Shown: positions 15,879-25,154, counted from the first letter of the stretch. The stretch: 64,000 bases of DNA from Chloroflexota bacterium (GCA_026389845.1 JAPLHB010000117.1:1-64000), one strand, 5' to 3'. Made by a program: numbers and translations. The notes: generated from the sequence alone by a model not told the origin.

Positions 15879-17196
15879 AAGCTTTCCGATACGCCGCCAT
15901 CTTCACCACCAACTCGGCAAAGATGCTATTGGGCGGCTCGCCATCGCCGTAGGTCATCTGATCCACTGTGCCGCGCAGGAGCAGCTTGTAGGTCTCCAGG
16001 GTGAACTCCGCGCCCGGCTTCGCCACGATCACCGGCTGTCCGGCCCCCGCCAGTTGATCGCGCATCGCGGTGTCGCGGTACGCGCCCTCGCTCATCAGCA
16101 CGACGACGCGCGTGTCCGGGTCGTTACTGTCCCACAACGAGACCTGCAACGCTGCCGCCTGGTCATGCTGACGCCCCACCGGATCCATCAAGTCCATGGC
16201 GCATTGGCCCAGGTAGGAGCCGTCCACGTTATTGATGTCGAACGCCTCGGAGTAGTCCGGCTCACCCATCTGGTAGGCCGGCCGCCACTCGCCGAGCTTG
16301 ACAAGCTGGCCGGCCTGGGGGATGGGCCCAGACGCCGGGCCACGCCGAATCGGCTCGGCAGGGCGCGATGCCGGGGCGGACGGTGCAACGACGGGAGGCG
16401 GCTTGGACTCAGGTGTCCGCGCCTGCGACCGCCGCGCTGCTTCGTCAGAGGATAGGAACGGCGGCAACTCGCCTTCCGCGGTCTCCGGCTCGATCTTCTC
16501 GACCGCTGGCTCGGTCCATTCCATAACCGGTAAAGGCGGCTGCGGCTCCTCCCACTGCGCGCCAGCCCGGGCGCGCCTCGCATCCTCGGCAATTGGCTGC
16601 GATGTGCGCGCGATCGGACGTTCGCGGATCAGCGACTCGTCAATGGCTGGGCCGCCCTGGGCCGCCTGCGATGCACGCCACCGCCGGTAGAGCACAACAA
16701 ACGCGGCCACGCCACCCAAGATCAGCAGCACCCACAGCCCCAGCGTACAAATCCGACGCAACTGAGTCATCAGATCGCTCGGCGCTGCCGTTGGCGCAGC
16801 AGCCGTGGGAGCAGCCCCCGGTTTGGCTGTGGGACTGGCGGGCTGGGTCGTCTGGAGGTTGAGCGCGGCCATAAGATTCTGTACCTGGGCCGCGCCCTGT
16901 AGATTAGCCCCTGCCAGCCGACCCTGGAGCGTCGCCAGTTCCTTTGCCAGTTGATCCTGGGGCCAGGTGACAAGTCGCTCTTGCGCCGTTCGCAGGTCCT
17001 TGTTCTGGGCAAAGGACTCAGCCGTCATTTGCAGGTAGGCTTCGCGCTCGGCGGGGCGCAGGTCGGATGGCAGGGCGTTCCGCCACTCGACCGGCCACAG
17101 CCACCAGCCGATCAGCAGGCCGATCAGCAGGCCAACGACCGCGCCCATCGCATAACGCAGCCAGCCAACACGCGGATTGCCGGTGTTCTCAGCCAT
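15877..17196 (-). CDS. Two-span membrane protein of unknown function
   Basis: The 439-residue protein starts at the ATG at 17196; AGAGGAGG lies 6 bases upstream, while the ATG at 17202 abuts it. One membrane span is near residues 14-35 (AVVGLLIGLLIGWWLW). A helical outer region (about 40-110) and an Ala/Pro/Thr linker follow, then a second span near 148-170 (LGLWVLLILGGVAAFVVLY). The cytoplasmic part has a Pro/Arg-rich linker and a compact C-terminal domain (about 295-439) with FDINNVDGSYLGQCAMDLMDP and SIFAELVVKMAAYRKA. I do not recognise the family. The stop codon touches the 28-base array. Confidence 0.8.
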   Translation of the reverse strand: MAENTGNPRVGWLRYAMGAVVGLLIGLLIGWWLWPVEWRNALPSDLRPAEREAYLQMTAESFAQNKDLRTAQERLVTWPQDQLAKELATLQGRLAGANLQGAAQVQNLMAALNLQTTQPASPTAKPGAAPTAAAPTAAPSDLMTQLRRICTLGLWVLLILGGVAAFVVLYRRWRASQAAQGGPAIDESLIRERPIARTSQPIAEDARRARAGAQWEEPQPPLPVMEWTEPAVEKIEPETAEGELPPFLSSDEAARRSQARTPESKPPPVVAPSAPASRPAEPIRRGPASGPIPQAGQLVKLGEWRPAYQMGEPDYSEAFDINNVDGSYLGQCAMDLMDPVGRQHDQAAALQVSLWDSNDPDTRVVVLMSEGAYRDTAMRDQLAGAGQPVIVAKPGAEFTLETYKLLLRGTVDQMTYGDGEPPNSIFAELVVKMAAYRKA

Positions 17197-17211
17197 CTTC
17201 ATCCTCCTCTT

Positions 17212-17285
17212 GAGATTGCGGATTGTAGATTGCGGATTGTAGATTGCGGATTGCGGATTGTAGATTGCGGATTGCAGGTTGCAGA
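17212..17285. repeat. Heptanucleotide array (GATTGCG/GATTGTA words)
   Basis: Nine or more 7-base units fill the space upstream of the membrane-protein ribosome site. Confidence 0.9.
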
Positions 17286-17337
17286 TCCCATGGATTATGG
17301 GGTACTCAATCCGCAATCCGAAATCCCAAATCCACAA

Positions 17338-18438
17338 TCAAATGATCGGTTCTTTCGGTGCAGTCGTGAGGATTTCGACGCCGTTCTCGGTTATCACGGC
17401 CATGTCCTCGATGCGCACGCCACCCCAGCCGGGGAGATAAATGCCCGGCTCGACCGTCACGACGTTGCCAGGGGCCAGCGGACTCTCGTTGAGCCGCGAG
17501 AGGCGCGGCTCCTCGTGCACCGCCAGGCCCACGCCGTGGCCCAGCCCGTGGCCGAAGTAGTCACCGAAGCCCGCCTCGCCGATCAGGTCGCGTGCGACGG
17601 CGTCGGCTGCCTTGCCGGTGATTCCCGGTCGCAGCGCGGCTTCGGCCGCCAGTTGCGCCCGCAACACAGTGTTGTAAATGGTCCAGAACTTGTCGGGGTT
17701 ATTCGGTTGGCCCAGGCAGACCGTGCGGGTGAGGTCCGAATTGTAGTGGCCGAGCCGCGCCCCCATGTCAATCACGATCGGTTCACCGGCCACCAGCCGC
17801 GTCTCACCAGCGCGGGCGTGGGGACGCGCACCGTTCGGCCCGCACGAGACGAGGATCTCGAACGCCGCGGCCTCGGCGCCGTGGGTGCGCATGGTGCTTT
17901 CGATGAGCCACGCCAGCTCCAGCTCGGTCATGCCAGGTCGCGCCTGGGCCAGGGCGGCCGCCAGCGCCTCATCGCCCAGCTTGACCGCCGCCCGGATGGC
18001 CGCGATCTCGCTCGCGTCCTTCACCGCACGCAGGCCGGTCACCAGCCCTTTGCTCGCCATCCATTCGCAATCGGGCGCGGCCTTCGACCAGTCTTGCACG
18101 TTGGCAAAGGTCGCGTGATCGGCCTCGAAGCCCAACCGGCGCACGCCGGTCTGCTGCACCATCGCCGCCAGGACGTCGGTGAAACCTCCGCCGAACGGGA
18201 GCTTCACCAGCTCGAAGTCGGGGCACTCTAGCTCGACCTGTTCGTAATAGCGGAAGTCGGCGGCGAAAAGCGCCCGCTCCGCGGAAATCAGCAGCCAGCC
18301 GGTGGAGCCGGTGAAGCCGCTGAGATACCCACGGTTCTCCGGCTGGCTGACCAGCAGCGCGTCCACCTCGTTCTGGCGCAGCAGCTCGCGCACCTCCGCC
18401 AAGCGGGACGGGATAATGCCATTGGGACGTTCGACCAT
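17338..18438 (-). CDS. M24B-family Xaa-Pro aminopeptidase
   Basis: The 366-residue protein has the creatinase-like N-terminal domain (RGYLSGFTGSTGWLLIS near residue 38) and the pita-bread metallopeptidase domain. Metal ligands are visible: IVIDMGARLGHYNSDLTRT (two Asp), FGHGLGHGVGLAVHEEPRL (His), VVTVEPGIYLPG (Glu) and GGVRIEDMAVIT (Glu). It removes N-terminal residues preceding proline. The ATG at 18438 has AGGTGA upstream; the frame upstream is repeat DNA. PepQ-type dipeptidase activity is possible. Confidence 0.92.
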   Translation of the reverse strand: MVERPNGIIPSRLAEVRELLRQNEVDALLVSQPENRGYLSGFTGSTGWLLISAERALFAADFRYYEQVELECPDFELVKLPFGGGFTDVLAAMVQQTGVRRLGFEADHATFANVQDWSKAAPDCEWMASKGLVTGLRAVKDASEIAAIRAAVKLGDEALAAALAQARPGMTELELAWLIESTMRTHGAEAAAFEILVSCGPNGARPHARAGETRLVAGEPIVIDMGARLGHYNSDLTRTVCLGQPNNPDKFWTIYNTVLRAQLAAEAALRPGITGKAADAVARDLIGEAGFGDYFGHGLGHGVGLAVHEEPRLSRLNESPLAPGNVVTVEPGIYLPGWGGVRIEDMAVITENGVEILTTAPKEPII

Positions 18439-18488
18439 GCAGTCACCTCGTTGTGCATCGGGTATTGGGTATTGGATATTGACGATTT

Positions 18489-18535
18489 GCCACATGCCAT
18501 TCGTCATTCGTCATTCGTCATTCGTCGTTCGTCAT
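18489..18535. repeat. Heptanucleotide array (CATTCGT word) overlapping the xer 3' end
   Basis: Five or six copies of CATTCGT/CGTTCGT. On the minus strand the array encodes the last residues (NDERRMTNDE) of the recombinase. Confidence 0.9.
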
Positions 18536-19460
18536 TTCGTCCTGCCCGCGGATGCGCGTTGAGCACCGTCTCCCGCAAATGCGGCTGGCTGACCTGGGTA
18601 TAAATCTGCGTCGTGCTGGGGCTTTCGTGCCCCAGCAATTCCTGCACCGAGCGGAGATCCGCGCCGCCGTCGAGCATGTGGGTGGCGAAGCTGTGCCGGA
18701 ACATGTGTGGCGTCACCGGATGTTCTATACCGGCGGCCTCCGCATAATCGCCCAGCGTGCGCGTAAACATGCTGATCGAGAGCCGCTCCCCGAAACGATT
18801 CAGGAACAAGGCTTTTGTCTTGCGTCTCCCCTGCCCCCCCGCTCCCCGGCGCCCCGGCTCCCCGGTCAGCCTCATCCGCCCATCCGCCAAATACGTGCGC
18901 ACCGCCTCCACCGCCGGCTGACCGATGAGCGCCACGCGTTCCTTGTCGCCCTTGCCGGTCACGCGCACCTCGGCCAGGGCCAGGTTGACGTCGCTCACGT
19001 CGAGCGCCAGCAGCTCGCTGACCCGCAAGCCGCCCGCGTAGAGCAGTTCCAGCATGGCCCGGTCGCGCTGGCCTTGCGGGGTGGCGGCGTCTGGGGCGGC
19101 CAGCAGCTTCTTGATCTCCTCTTCGGTCAGCGGCCTGGGCAACCGCTGCGGCAGCTTGGGCGCGGAAATCTGCATCACCGGGTTGCTCGGGACCAGGGCT
19201 TGCCGGTGCAGGTAGACGTAGAACGCCCGCAACTCCGAGATGCGCCGCGCCACGCTGGCCTTGGCGTAGTTCTGCCGGTGCAGATCGGCCAACCACTCGC
19301 GCAGCAGCGGCGGCGTCACGTCGGCCCAGGCCGCCACGCCCTGGCCGCGCGCAAACGCCATGAACGCCGCGATCTCCCGCCGATAGTTGTCTATCGTGTG
19401 CGGCGAGGCGTTGCGCTCGGCGGTGAGGTATTTGATGTAACGTTCGAGAGCATCGTCCAT
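18504..19460 (-). CDS. xerD: Tyrosine recombinase of the XerC/XerD type
   Basis: The 318-residue protein has an N-terminal SAM-like core-binding domain and a catalytic domain with the full set R146 (GGLRVSE), K in TGKGDKER, HMFRH, LGHESPSTTQ and Y287 (QIYTQ). XerC/D resolve chromosome dimers at dif. Two repeat-derived parts are odd: an insertion GEPGRRGAGGQGRRK before the HxxR region, coded by C-rich words, and a C-terminal tail from the CATTCGT array. It starts 9 bases after topA, an arrangement also seen in Firmicutes topA-xerC clusters. XerC versus XerD cannot be decided here. Confidence 0.9.
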   Translation of the reverse strand: MDDALERYIKYLTAERNASPHTIDNYRREIAAFMAFARGQGVAAWADVTPPLLREWLADLHRQNYAKASVARRISELRAFYVYLHRQALVPSNPVMQISAPKLPQRLPRPLTEEEIKKLLAAPDAATPQGQRDRAMLELLYAGGLRVSELLALDVSDVNLALAEVRVTGKGDKERVALIGQPAVEAVRTYLADGRMRLTGEPGRRGAGGQGRRKTKALFLNRFGERLSISMFTRTLGDYAEAAGIEHPVTPHMFRHSFATHMLDGGADLRSVQELLGHESPSTTQIYTQVSQPHLRETVLNAHPRAGRNDERRMTNDE

Positions 19461-19469
19461 TGTGCTTGG

Positions 19470-22307
19470 TCAACGTAACTCGATCTTCACCCGCTCGTGG
19501 CACACCGTACACTCCGCCCATTGCTTGTTCGCGATCACCAACATGCCGCTGCACTTCGGGCACTTTTGCGGCAGCGGACGCTTCCAGGAGGTGAAGTCGC
19601 ACGCCGGGTAGTTGGCGCAGCCGAAGAAGGTGCGGCCCTTGCGGGTGCGCCGCTCTGCCAGGTCGCCGCCGTCCTTCGGACAGGCCACGCCGATCTTGAG
19701 GAGCAGCGGCTTGGTGTATTTGCACGTCGGGTAGTTGGCGCAGCCGACGAATTTGCCGAACCGGCCGTTCTTGATGAGCAGGTCGCCGCCACAATCGGGG
19801 CACGCCTCGCCGGTCTTTTCCGGCGCCAGCGCGACCTTCTCCATGCCCTCCTCGGCGCTCTTGAGCTGCGGCGCGAAGAAATCGTAGAAGTTGCGCAGCA
19901 CCGGCACCATCTCTTCTTCGCCGCGCGAGATGCTGTCCAGGTGCTCTTCCATGCTCGCGGTGAAGCCGACCTCGAAGATGCGGTCGAAGTGTTTCACCAG
20001 CAAGTCGTTTACGGTGAAGCCCAGGTCGGTCGGCGCCAGCTTTTTCTCCTGCCGCGCGACGTATTCCCGCTCCAGCAGGGTGGCGATGATCGCGGCATAG
20101 GTGCTGGGCCGGCCGATACCGTTCTCTTCCAGCGTTTTGACCAGCGACGCCTCGGTGTAGCGCGGGGGCGGCTGGGTGAAGTGCTGTTCGGGGAGCAGCC
20201 GCAACAGGTCGAGCAGTTCGCCGCGGGTCAAGTCGGGGAGAATCTCGCTCTCGGCCACTTCGCTGGAGGTGCCGTCGTGCGTCTGCGCGCCGTTCCCATT
20301 CTTGGCTGCCAGGCTTCCGTTGTTTGTCGTTCGTCGTCCGTCCTCGGTCGCCGGTCGGTCCTCCGCTGGCCCACTGGCCCCGCCGGAGTACACCACCAGG
20401 AAGCCCGGAAAACGGATTTTGGAGCCGCTGGCCCGCAGCAGGTAGGGCCGTTCGGCCGCGCCCGGCTGGCCCGCTTCCACGTCCACCGTCAGCGTGTCGT
20501 AGACCGCCGCGGCCATCTGGCTGGCGACGAACCGTTGCCAGATCAGCTCGTAGAGCCGGAGCTGGTCGCGGTTGAGCTTATCGCGCAGGGCAGCCGGGGC
20601 GCGGCGGCAGGAGGTGGGGCGGATCGCCTCGTGCGCCTCCTGTGCATTTTTCGCTCGCGCCCGGTAGACGTTCGGCTCCGCGGGCAGGTACTCCGGGCCA
20701 TAAAGATCGGTGATCAGCGCACGCGCCTCGGCCTGGGCCTCCTGCGCCACGTTGACGCTGTCGGTGCGCATGTAGGTGATCAGGCCGACCGGGCCGCCGC
20801 CCTCGCCGATGTCAATGCCCTCGTAGAGGTCTTGCGCTACCCGCATGGCGCGCGCCGCGGTCATGCCGAGCCGCTGCGATGCGTCCTGCTGCATCGTGCT
20901 GGTGGTGAAGGGCGGGTTGGGCCGGCGCTTGCGTTCGCCGCGCTTGACGCTGGCGACCGTGTAGGCCGCGCCCTGCAGGTCAGCGACGATGGCCTGCGTG
21001 TCGGCGCGGTTCTTGAGATCGGCCTCCTGCCCCTGGATGCGGATCAGGCGGGCCAGAAAGCTCGGCCGCGGCTTCTGGCCGCGGGTGGTCTGCTGGGCCA
21101 GCTCGGCGTCAATGGACCAGTACTCGACCGGCACGAACGCGAGAATCTCGCGCTCGCGCTCGACGATCAGCCGCAGCGCCACCGACTGGACGCGCCCGGC
21201 CGACAGCCCGCTCCGCACCCGCTCCCACAGCAGCGGGCTGATCTGGTAGCCGACCAGCCGGTCGAGGATGCGCCGCGCCTGCTGGGCGTCCACGAGTTGC
21301 ATGTCAATATCGCGGCTGTGCGCAAACGCCTCGGCGATGGCGCCTTTGGTGATCTCGTGGAAGACGACGCGGCGCGTGCGCGCCGGTGGAATCTCCGCAG
21401 CTTCCAGCAGATGCCAGGCGATGGCCTCGCCCTCGCGGTCGGGGTCGGTGGCCAGGTAGATTTCCTTCGCTCCGGCCGCCGCTTCCTTGAGCGCCTTAAC
21501 GACGTCCTTCTTCTCGTTGGGCACGCGGTAGGTGGGGGCGAAATCGTGCTCCAGATCTACCGACAGCCTCGATTTGAGCAGATCGCGCACATGTCCCACC
21601 GACGCGCGCACATCATACCCGCGGCCGAGAAAGCGCCCAACGGTGCGGGCCTTGGCTGGGGATTCGACGATGACGAGTTTGCCGGACGGGGATCGGGTAT
21701 TAGGTATTGGGGATTGGGGATTGCGCCCGGCGGTGCGCGGCGCGGCATCCGAAGAGTGTTTCGACGCGGAGACACCCACTTTGTCACCTTGTCTCCTTGT
21801 CACCTTGTCACCCTTGCTCCCCCGCTCCCCTGCACCCAAGACCGGCTTCATCAGCCCCGCGTGATCCGCGGTCGCGCCGATCTTGAAGAGCTTCGTGCCG
21901 CATTCGGCGCAGACACCCTCGGCGGCCGGGCGGGAGTTCGCCATGAAGATCGCGCGGCCATCCTTCATGGGCCGCATCGCCTTGCACTTGACGCAGTACG
22001 CCTGCACCTCTGCGGTCAGCGGGACGGAAGGGAACTCGGAAGCGTCAGTCTTGTCTCCTTGTCTCGTTGTTCCCTTGTTTCCTTGTTTCTCCATCCCCCT
22101 GTCTACCTTCTTCGTAGCAGGCGCGTCGGGCTTCGGCAAGCCCGCGTGCGCCTCGGTCTCGCCGATCTTGAACAAGCCGGTTCCGCACTCCGCACAGACG
22201 CCGCGGGTGCCGGGCCGGCCGTTCGCCATATACACGGCCTGCGCGTCCTGCAGCGGGCGCGTGGTCCGGCATTTAACGCAGTAGGCAGTTAGTTGATTGT
22301 CACTCAT
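19470..22307 (-). CDS. topA: DNA topoisomerase I with two N-terminal DUF5679 zinc ribbons
   Basis: Starting at MSDNQLTAYCVKC the protein has 945 residues. Two DUF5679-like zinc ribbons (about 8-50 and 90-130, each CVKC then CAECG) precede the Toprim domain (KLVIVESPAKARTVG near 208). The catalytic tyrosine lies in GLITYMRTDS near residue 512. Three C-terminal zinc-finger units (about 845-945) bind DNA. The enzyme relaxes negative supercoils. Linkers after each ribbon, and one near residue 640-680, are low-complexity and encoded by intergenic-type repeat words. The start at 22307 was chosen because sequence upstream is repeat-derived; its ribosome site is weak. Confidence 0.95.
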   Translation of the reverse strand: MSDNQLTAYCVKCRTTRPLQDAQAVYMANGRPGTRGVCAECGTGLFKIGETEAHAGLPKPDAPATKKVDRGMEKQGNKGTTRQGDKTDASEFPSVPLTAEVQAYCVKCKAMRPMKDGRAIFMANSRPAAEGVCAECGTKLFKIGATADHAGLMKPVLGAGERGSKGDKVTRRQGDKVGVSASKHSSDAAPRTAGRNPQSPIPNTRSPSGKLVIVESPAKARTVGRFLGRGYDVRASVGHVRDLLKSRLSVDLEHDFAPTYRVPNEKKDVVKALKEAAAGAKEIYLATDPDREGEAIAWHLLEAAEIPPARTRRVVFHEITKGAIAEAFAHSRDIDMQLVDAQQARRILDRLVGYQISPLLWERVRSGLSAGRVQSVALRLIVEREREILAFVPVEYWSIDAELAQQTTRGQKPRPSFLARLIRIQGQEADLKNRADTQAIVADLQGAAYTVASVKRGERKRRPNPPFTTSTMQQDASQRLGMTAARAMRVAQDLYEGIDIGEGGGPVGLITYMRTDSVNVAQEAQAEARALITDLYGPEYLPAEPNVYRARAKNAQEAHEAIRPTSCRRAPAALRDKLNRDQLRLYELIWQRFVASQMAAAVYDTLTVDVEAGQPGAAERPYLLRASGSKIRFPGFLVVYSGGASGPAEDRPATEDGRRTTNNGSLAAKNGNGAQTHDGTSSEVAESEILPDLTRGELLDLLRLLPEQHFTQPPPRYTEASLVKTLEENGIGRPSTYAAIIATLLEREYVARQEKKLAPTDLGFTVNDLLVKHFDRIFEVGFTASMEEHLDSISRGEEEMVPVLRNFYDFFAPQLKSAEEGMEKVALAPEKTGEACPDCGGDLLIKNGRFGKFVGCANYPTCKYTKPLLLKIGVACPKDGGDLAERRTRKGRTFFGCANYPACDFTSWKRPLPQKCPKCSGMLVIANKQWAECTVCHERVKIELR

Positions 22308-22317
22308 TCGTTTACCG

Positions 22318-22402
22318 TTGTTATTGGAGGACGAAGGACGAACGACGAAGGACGAAAAACCAGCATCTTCAATCATCGGTCGTCGGTCGTCGGTCGTTCG
22401 TC
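22318..22402. repeat. Heptanucleotide-like array (GACGAAG/GGTCGTC words)
   Basis: GGACGAAGGACGAACGACG at the left and GGTCGTCGGTCGTCGGTCGT at the right flank the start of topA and the end of manC, forming imperfect inverted arrays. Confidence 0.8.
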
Positions 22403-23474
22403 ATAGATACCGTTGCTTCCCATCTGCCGCCAGCCGATTCACCACGTCGCGCACATCCTGCGCTCGCTTCCTGGGGCAGATCAGCAGCGCGTCGGGGGTG
22501 TCCACCACCACCACATCCTGCATGCCAACCAGCGCCACCAGTCGCCCACTTTCGCTGCGCACGTAGCTGCCGCGGCTGTCAAGGGCCAGTACGTCGTCGC
22601 TCAGCACGTTGCCGTGCTCGTCCCCCGGCAAAACGTCGAGTAACGCGGCCCAGCTCCCGATGTCGCTCCAGCCGATGTCCACAGGGATGACGGAGACGTT
22701 GGCTGCGTGCTCCATGACGCCATAGTCAATCGAAATCTTGCGGACGTTAGGCCATTCGACGGCGAGGACCTTGTTCGCGTCAGGCGTGCCCACCGCCGCG
22801 CCGATGCGCATCAGCGCGGCGTGCGATTCAGGCAACTGGCTGGCGAACTCGGCCAGCAGCCGGTCGGCGCGCCAGATGAACATGCCGCTGTTCCAGGTGT
22901 AGCGTCCTTCTTCCAGGAAACGGCTGGCCGTGGGCAGATCGGGCTTCTCGATGAAGCCGGCCGAGCGATAGACACGGAAGCCGTTGACGATGATCTGCGA
23001 TTCGCCCAACCGGATGTAGCCGAAGCCGGTGGAGGGAAAGCTCGGCCGGATGCCCAGGGTGACGATCGTGCCGTCGGCCGCCACCTCGTCGGCTGCGGCC
23101 AGGGCCGCGCGGAATTGCGCCGTATCCACGATGTAGTGATCCGCGGTGAGGATGACCATCGTGGCATCGGGATCACGCGCCAGCAGCGTCACGGCCGCCA
23201 GGCCCGCCGCGGGAGCTGAATCGCGCGGGGACGGCTCCAGGATGAAGTTGGCGGCAGGCAGCTCGAGGGTCTGCGGACGCAGCACCTCAGCCATCGCCGC
23301 GTTGGTCACGACGAAGATGCGCTCCGGCGGGAAGAGCGGCGCCAGCCGGTCCACCGCGTGCTGGAACATCGTCCGGTCGCCGATCAACCGGAGCGCCTGT
23401 TTTGGCAAGCCCTTGCGGCTCAACGGCCACAGCCGCGTGCCGGAGCCGCCGGCCATGATGACGGCGTATAACAT
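22401..23474 (-). CDS. manC: Mannose-1-phosphate guanylyltransferase
   Basis: The 357-residue sugar nucleotidyltransferase opens MLYAVIMAGGSGTRLWPLSRKGLPKQ, the signature of GDP-mannose pyrophosphorylases with the G-G-S-G-T-R loop and the KQ lysine. FILEPSPRDSAPA, TADHYIV, GFGYIRLGE and WNSGMFIWRAD follow. It makes GDP-mannose from mannose-1-phosphate and GTP for glycans. It has only the catalytic domain and a short left-handed helix, with no fused isomerase. It lies between dprA and topA without an obvious functional link. Confidence 0.95.
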   Translation of the reverse strand: MLYAVIMAGGSGTRLWPLSRKGLPKQALRLIGDRTMFQHAVDRLAPLFPPERIFVVTNAAMAEVLRPQTLELPAANFILEPSPRDSAPAAGLAAVTLLARDPDATMVILTADHYIVDTAQFRAALAAADEVAADGTIVTLGIRPSFPSTGFGYIRLGESQIIVNGFRVYRSAGFIEKPDLPTASRFLEEGRYTWNSGMFIWRADRLLAEFASQLPESHAALMRIGAAVGTPDANKVLAVEWPNVRKISIDYGVMEHAANVSVIPVDIGWSDIGSWAALLDVLPGDEHGNVLSDDVLALDSRGSYVRSESGRLVALVGMQDVVVVDTPDALLICPRKRAQDVRDVVNRLAADGKQRYL

Positions 23475-23562
23475 GGGACAACACCTCCATCGCAGAGAAA
23501 TGCTCTGCGAGAGTCAATCATCTTCCGAAGCGTGATGCGCAAAACGCAAAACATAAAACGCG

Positions 23563-23766
23563 ATACCGCAAAATCCGCTTTGCGGCATCTGTCATTCTGA
23601 GCGGGTTTGCCCCTAACCTCTCGCGACGGCGAGCATCCAGCGAAGAATCCTTCACTGCGTTCAGGACAGGTTCTCATCCCGCAACGAGACCCTTCGCTGG
23701 TTTCTCGCCGCAACGCACTTCACGGGACCAACCCGCTCAGGGTGACAAAAACGAGTTTTGCGCTAT
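23563..23766. mobile_element. Palindromic MITE-like element, copy A
   Basis: This 204-base element has outer inverted ends (ATACCGCAAAATCCGC and ACGAGTTTTGCGCTAT), inner ends TGTCATTCTGAGCGGGTT and AACCCGCTCAGGGTGACA, and a central AGCGAAG/CTTCGCT palindrome. It fills most of the 366-base gap between dprA and manC, which has no gene. Similar copies lie at 28847 and 39596. Confidence 0.85.
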
Positions 23767-23840
23767 TGCCGTAAAACGTAAGGCGCAAAACGCGAGGCGC
23801 CGGATTCGAAGCGAGCTCCTTTCGTTTTGCGTTTTGCGCT

Positions 23841-24950
23841 TTAGTCTACCTTGTACACCGGCCCCGCTTCCCGCGCCCGCACGTAGTTCATGCCCCCCAC
23901 CTGGCGCACCAGCCCCTTGAGTTCCATGACCGCCAGGGCGCCGGAGACCGCGGCGATGGGCAGGTTGGCGGCGCGGCTGACCTCGTCCACGTGTATCGGT
24001 TCCTCGCCGATGTGGTCGAAGAGCAACGCCTCGGTGGGGTCGGTCGGCAGGAGCATCTGCGCCTCGACGTGCTGCGCCACCGTGGTCATGTTGAGCGCTT
24101 CGAGCACGTCGTTGGCCGAGAGCACCGGCTGCGCGCCGTCGCGGATCAGCCGATTCGTGCCGACGCTGCCGCGCTGGAAGATGCTGCCCGGCACGGCGAA
24201 GACGTCGCGGCCCTGGTCGGCTGCGAAATCCGCGGTGATGAGCGCGCCGCTTTGCTCGCCGGCCTCCACCACGATCACCCCGCGGCTCAGTCCGCTGATG
24301 ATGCGGTTGCGTGGGGGAAAGTTGCTGCCTTCGGGCGCCGCGCCGAGCGCATACTCGCTGATCAGTGCGCCGTGGGCTACAATCTCCTGCGCCAGCTTGA
24401 GGTTTTCGTAGGGATAGACGATGTCCACGCCGTTGCCAAGCACGGCAAGGGTCCGGCCGCCGGCTTCGATCGCGGCGCGGTGCGCCTGGGTGTCAATGCC
24501 TTTCGCCAGCCCGCTGATGATCGTTACACCCCCGCGGGCCAGGTCGGTGGCCAGGATGCGGGCCGCCTCACGACCGTAGGCCGAGGCCTTGCGCGTCCCG
24601 ACCATCGCTACGGCCCAGTCATCGGCCGGCCGCAACTCGCCCTTGATGTAGAGCACCGGCGGCGGGTCGTTGATCATCCGCAGGCGCTCGGGGTAGCGGG
24701 CGTCATCCCACGTCATGACCTGCACGCCGGCCTTTTCGACCTTTGCCAATTCGGCCGCCAGGTCCAGCTCGCCGCGCGCCTGAATCAGGCTGGCGAGCGA
24801 GCGGCGGTCGAGGCCTACCTCGGCCAGCGCATCGGCCGGGGCCGTCCACGCCGGTTCGACCGAGCCAAAAAAATCCAACAGCGCGCGCAACCGTGCCGGG
24901 CCGATGCCGCGCACCTTGTTGAAGCCGATCCAATAGGCAAGAGGATCCAC
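23841..24950 (-). CDS. dprA: DNA processing protein DprA
   Basis: The 369-residue protein has an N-terminal helix-hairpin-helix-like region (FNKVRGIGPARLRALLDFFG), the extended Rossmann fold with AMVGTRKASAYG, SGLAKGIDTQAHRAAI, AVLGNGVDIVYP and SEYALGAAPEGSNFPPRNRIISGLS, and a C-terminal winged helix (about 300-369). DprA loads RecA onto incoming single-stranded DNA during natural transformation. It has its own consensus promoter. Length is normal. Confidence 0.96.
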   Translation of the reverse strand: MDPLAYWIGFNKVRGIGPARLRALLDFFGSVEPAWTAPADALAEVGLDRRSLASLIQARGELDLAAELAKVEKAGVQVMTWDDARYPERLRMINDPPPVLYIKGELRPADDWAVAMVGTRKASAYGREAARILATDLARGGVTIISGLAKGIDTQAHRAAIEAGGRTLAVLGNGVDIVYPYENLKLAQEIVAHGALISEYALGAAPEGSNFPPRNRIISGLSRGVIVVEAGEQSGALITADFAADQGRDVFAVPGSIFQRGSVGTNRLIRDGAQPVLSANDVLEALNMTTVAQHVEAQMLLPTDPTEALLFDHIGEEPIHVDEVSRAANLPIAAVSGALAVMELKGLVRQVGGMNYVRAREAGPVYKVD

Positions 24951-25050
24951 AGTGGCCCCTTTGCAGGTAGAGGCAGGATCGCTTTGGCCGGTCGCCAGAC
25001 CGTGCCGCCGAGAAGCTCAGGCCGGTCACCAGACCGCGCCGCCGGTTGCC

Positions 25051-25079
25051 AGCATACCCGATGCGGCATCTTTTGTCAA
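25051..25079 (-). promoter_or_regulatory. dprA promoter
   Basis: On the minus strand TTGACA, 17 bases, TATGCT, about 100 bases before the dprA start. Two GGCCGGTC-type hairpin repeats lie in the leader at 24985-25045. Confidence 0.75.
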
Positions 25080-25086
25080 GCAATAG

Positions 25087-25115
25087 AAAAGGGCGTCCAC
25101 AGGGGACGCCCTTTT
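25087..25115 (-). terminator. Intrinsic terminator after the DUF2892 gene
   Basis: AAAAGGGCGTCC pairs with GGACGCCCTTTT around a short loop, with a T run on the minus strand. It insulates the DUF2892 gene from the dprA promoter. Confidence 0.85.
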
Positions 25116-25154
25116 CGCAAGCCCAAACGCACGCCAAAGGCGCGCAACCGTACG

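Noticed and set aside
15607-16455. 282-codon plus-strand frame starting at the 28-base array
   Set aside because: Its first 90 codons are a translated tandem repeat and the rest is antisense to the membrane protein at 15877-17196.
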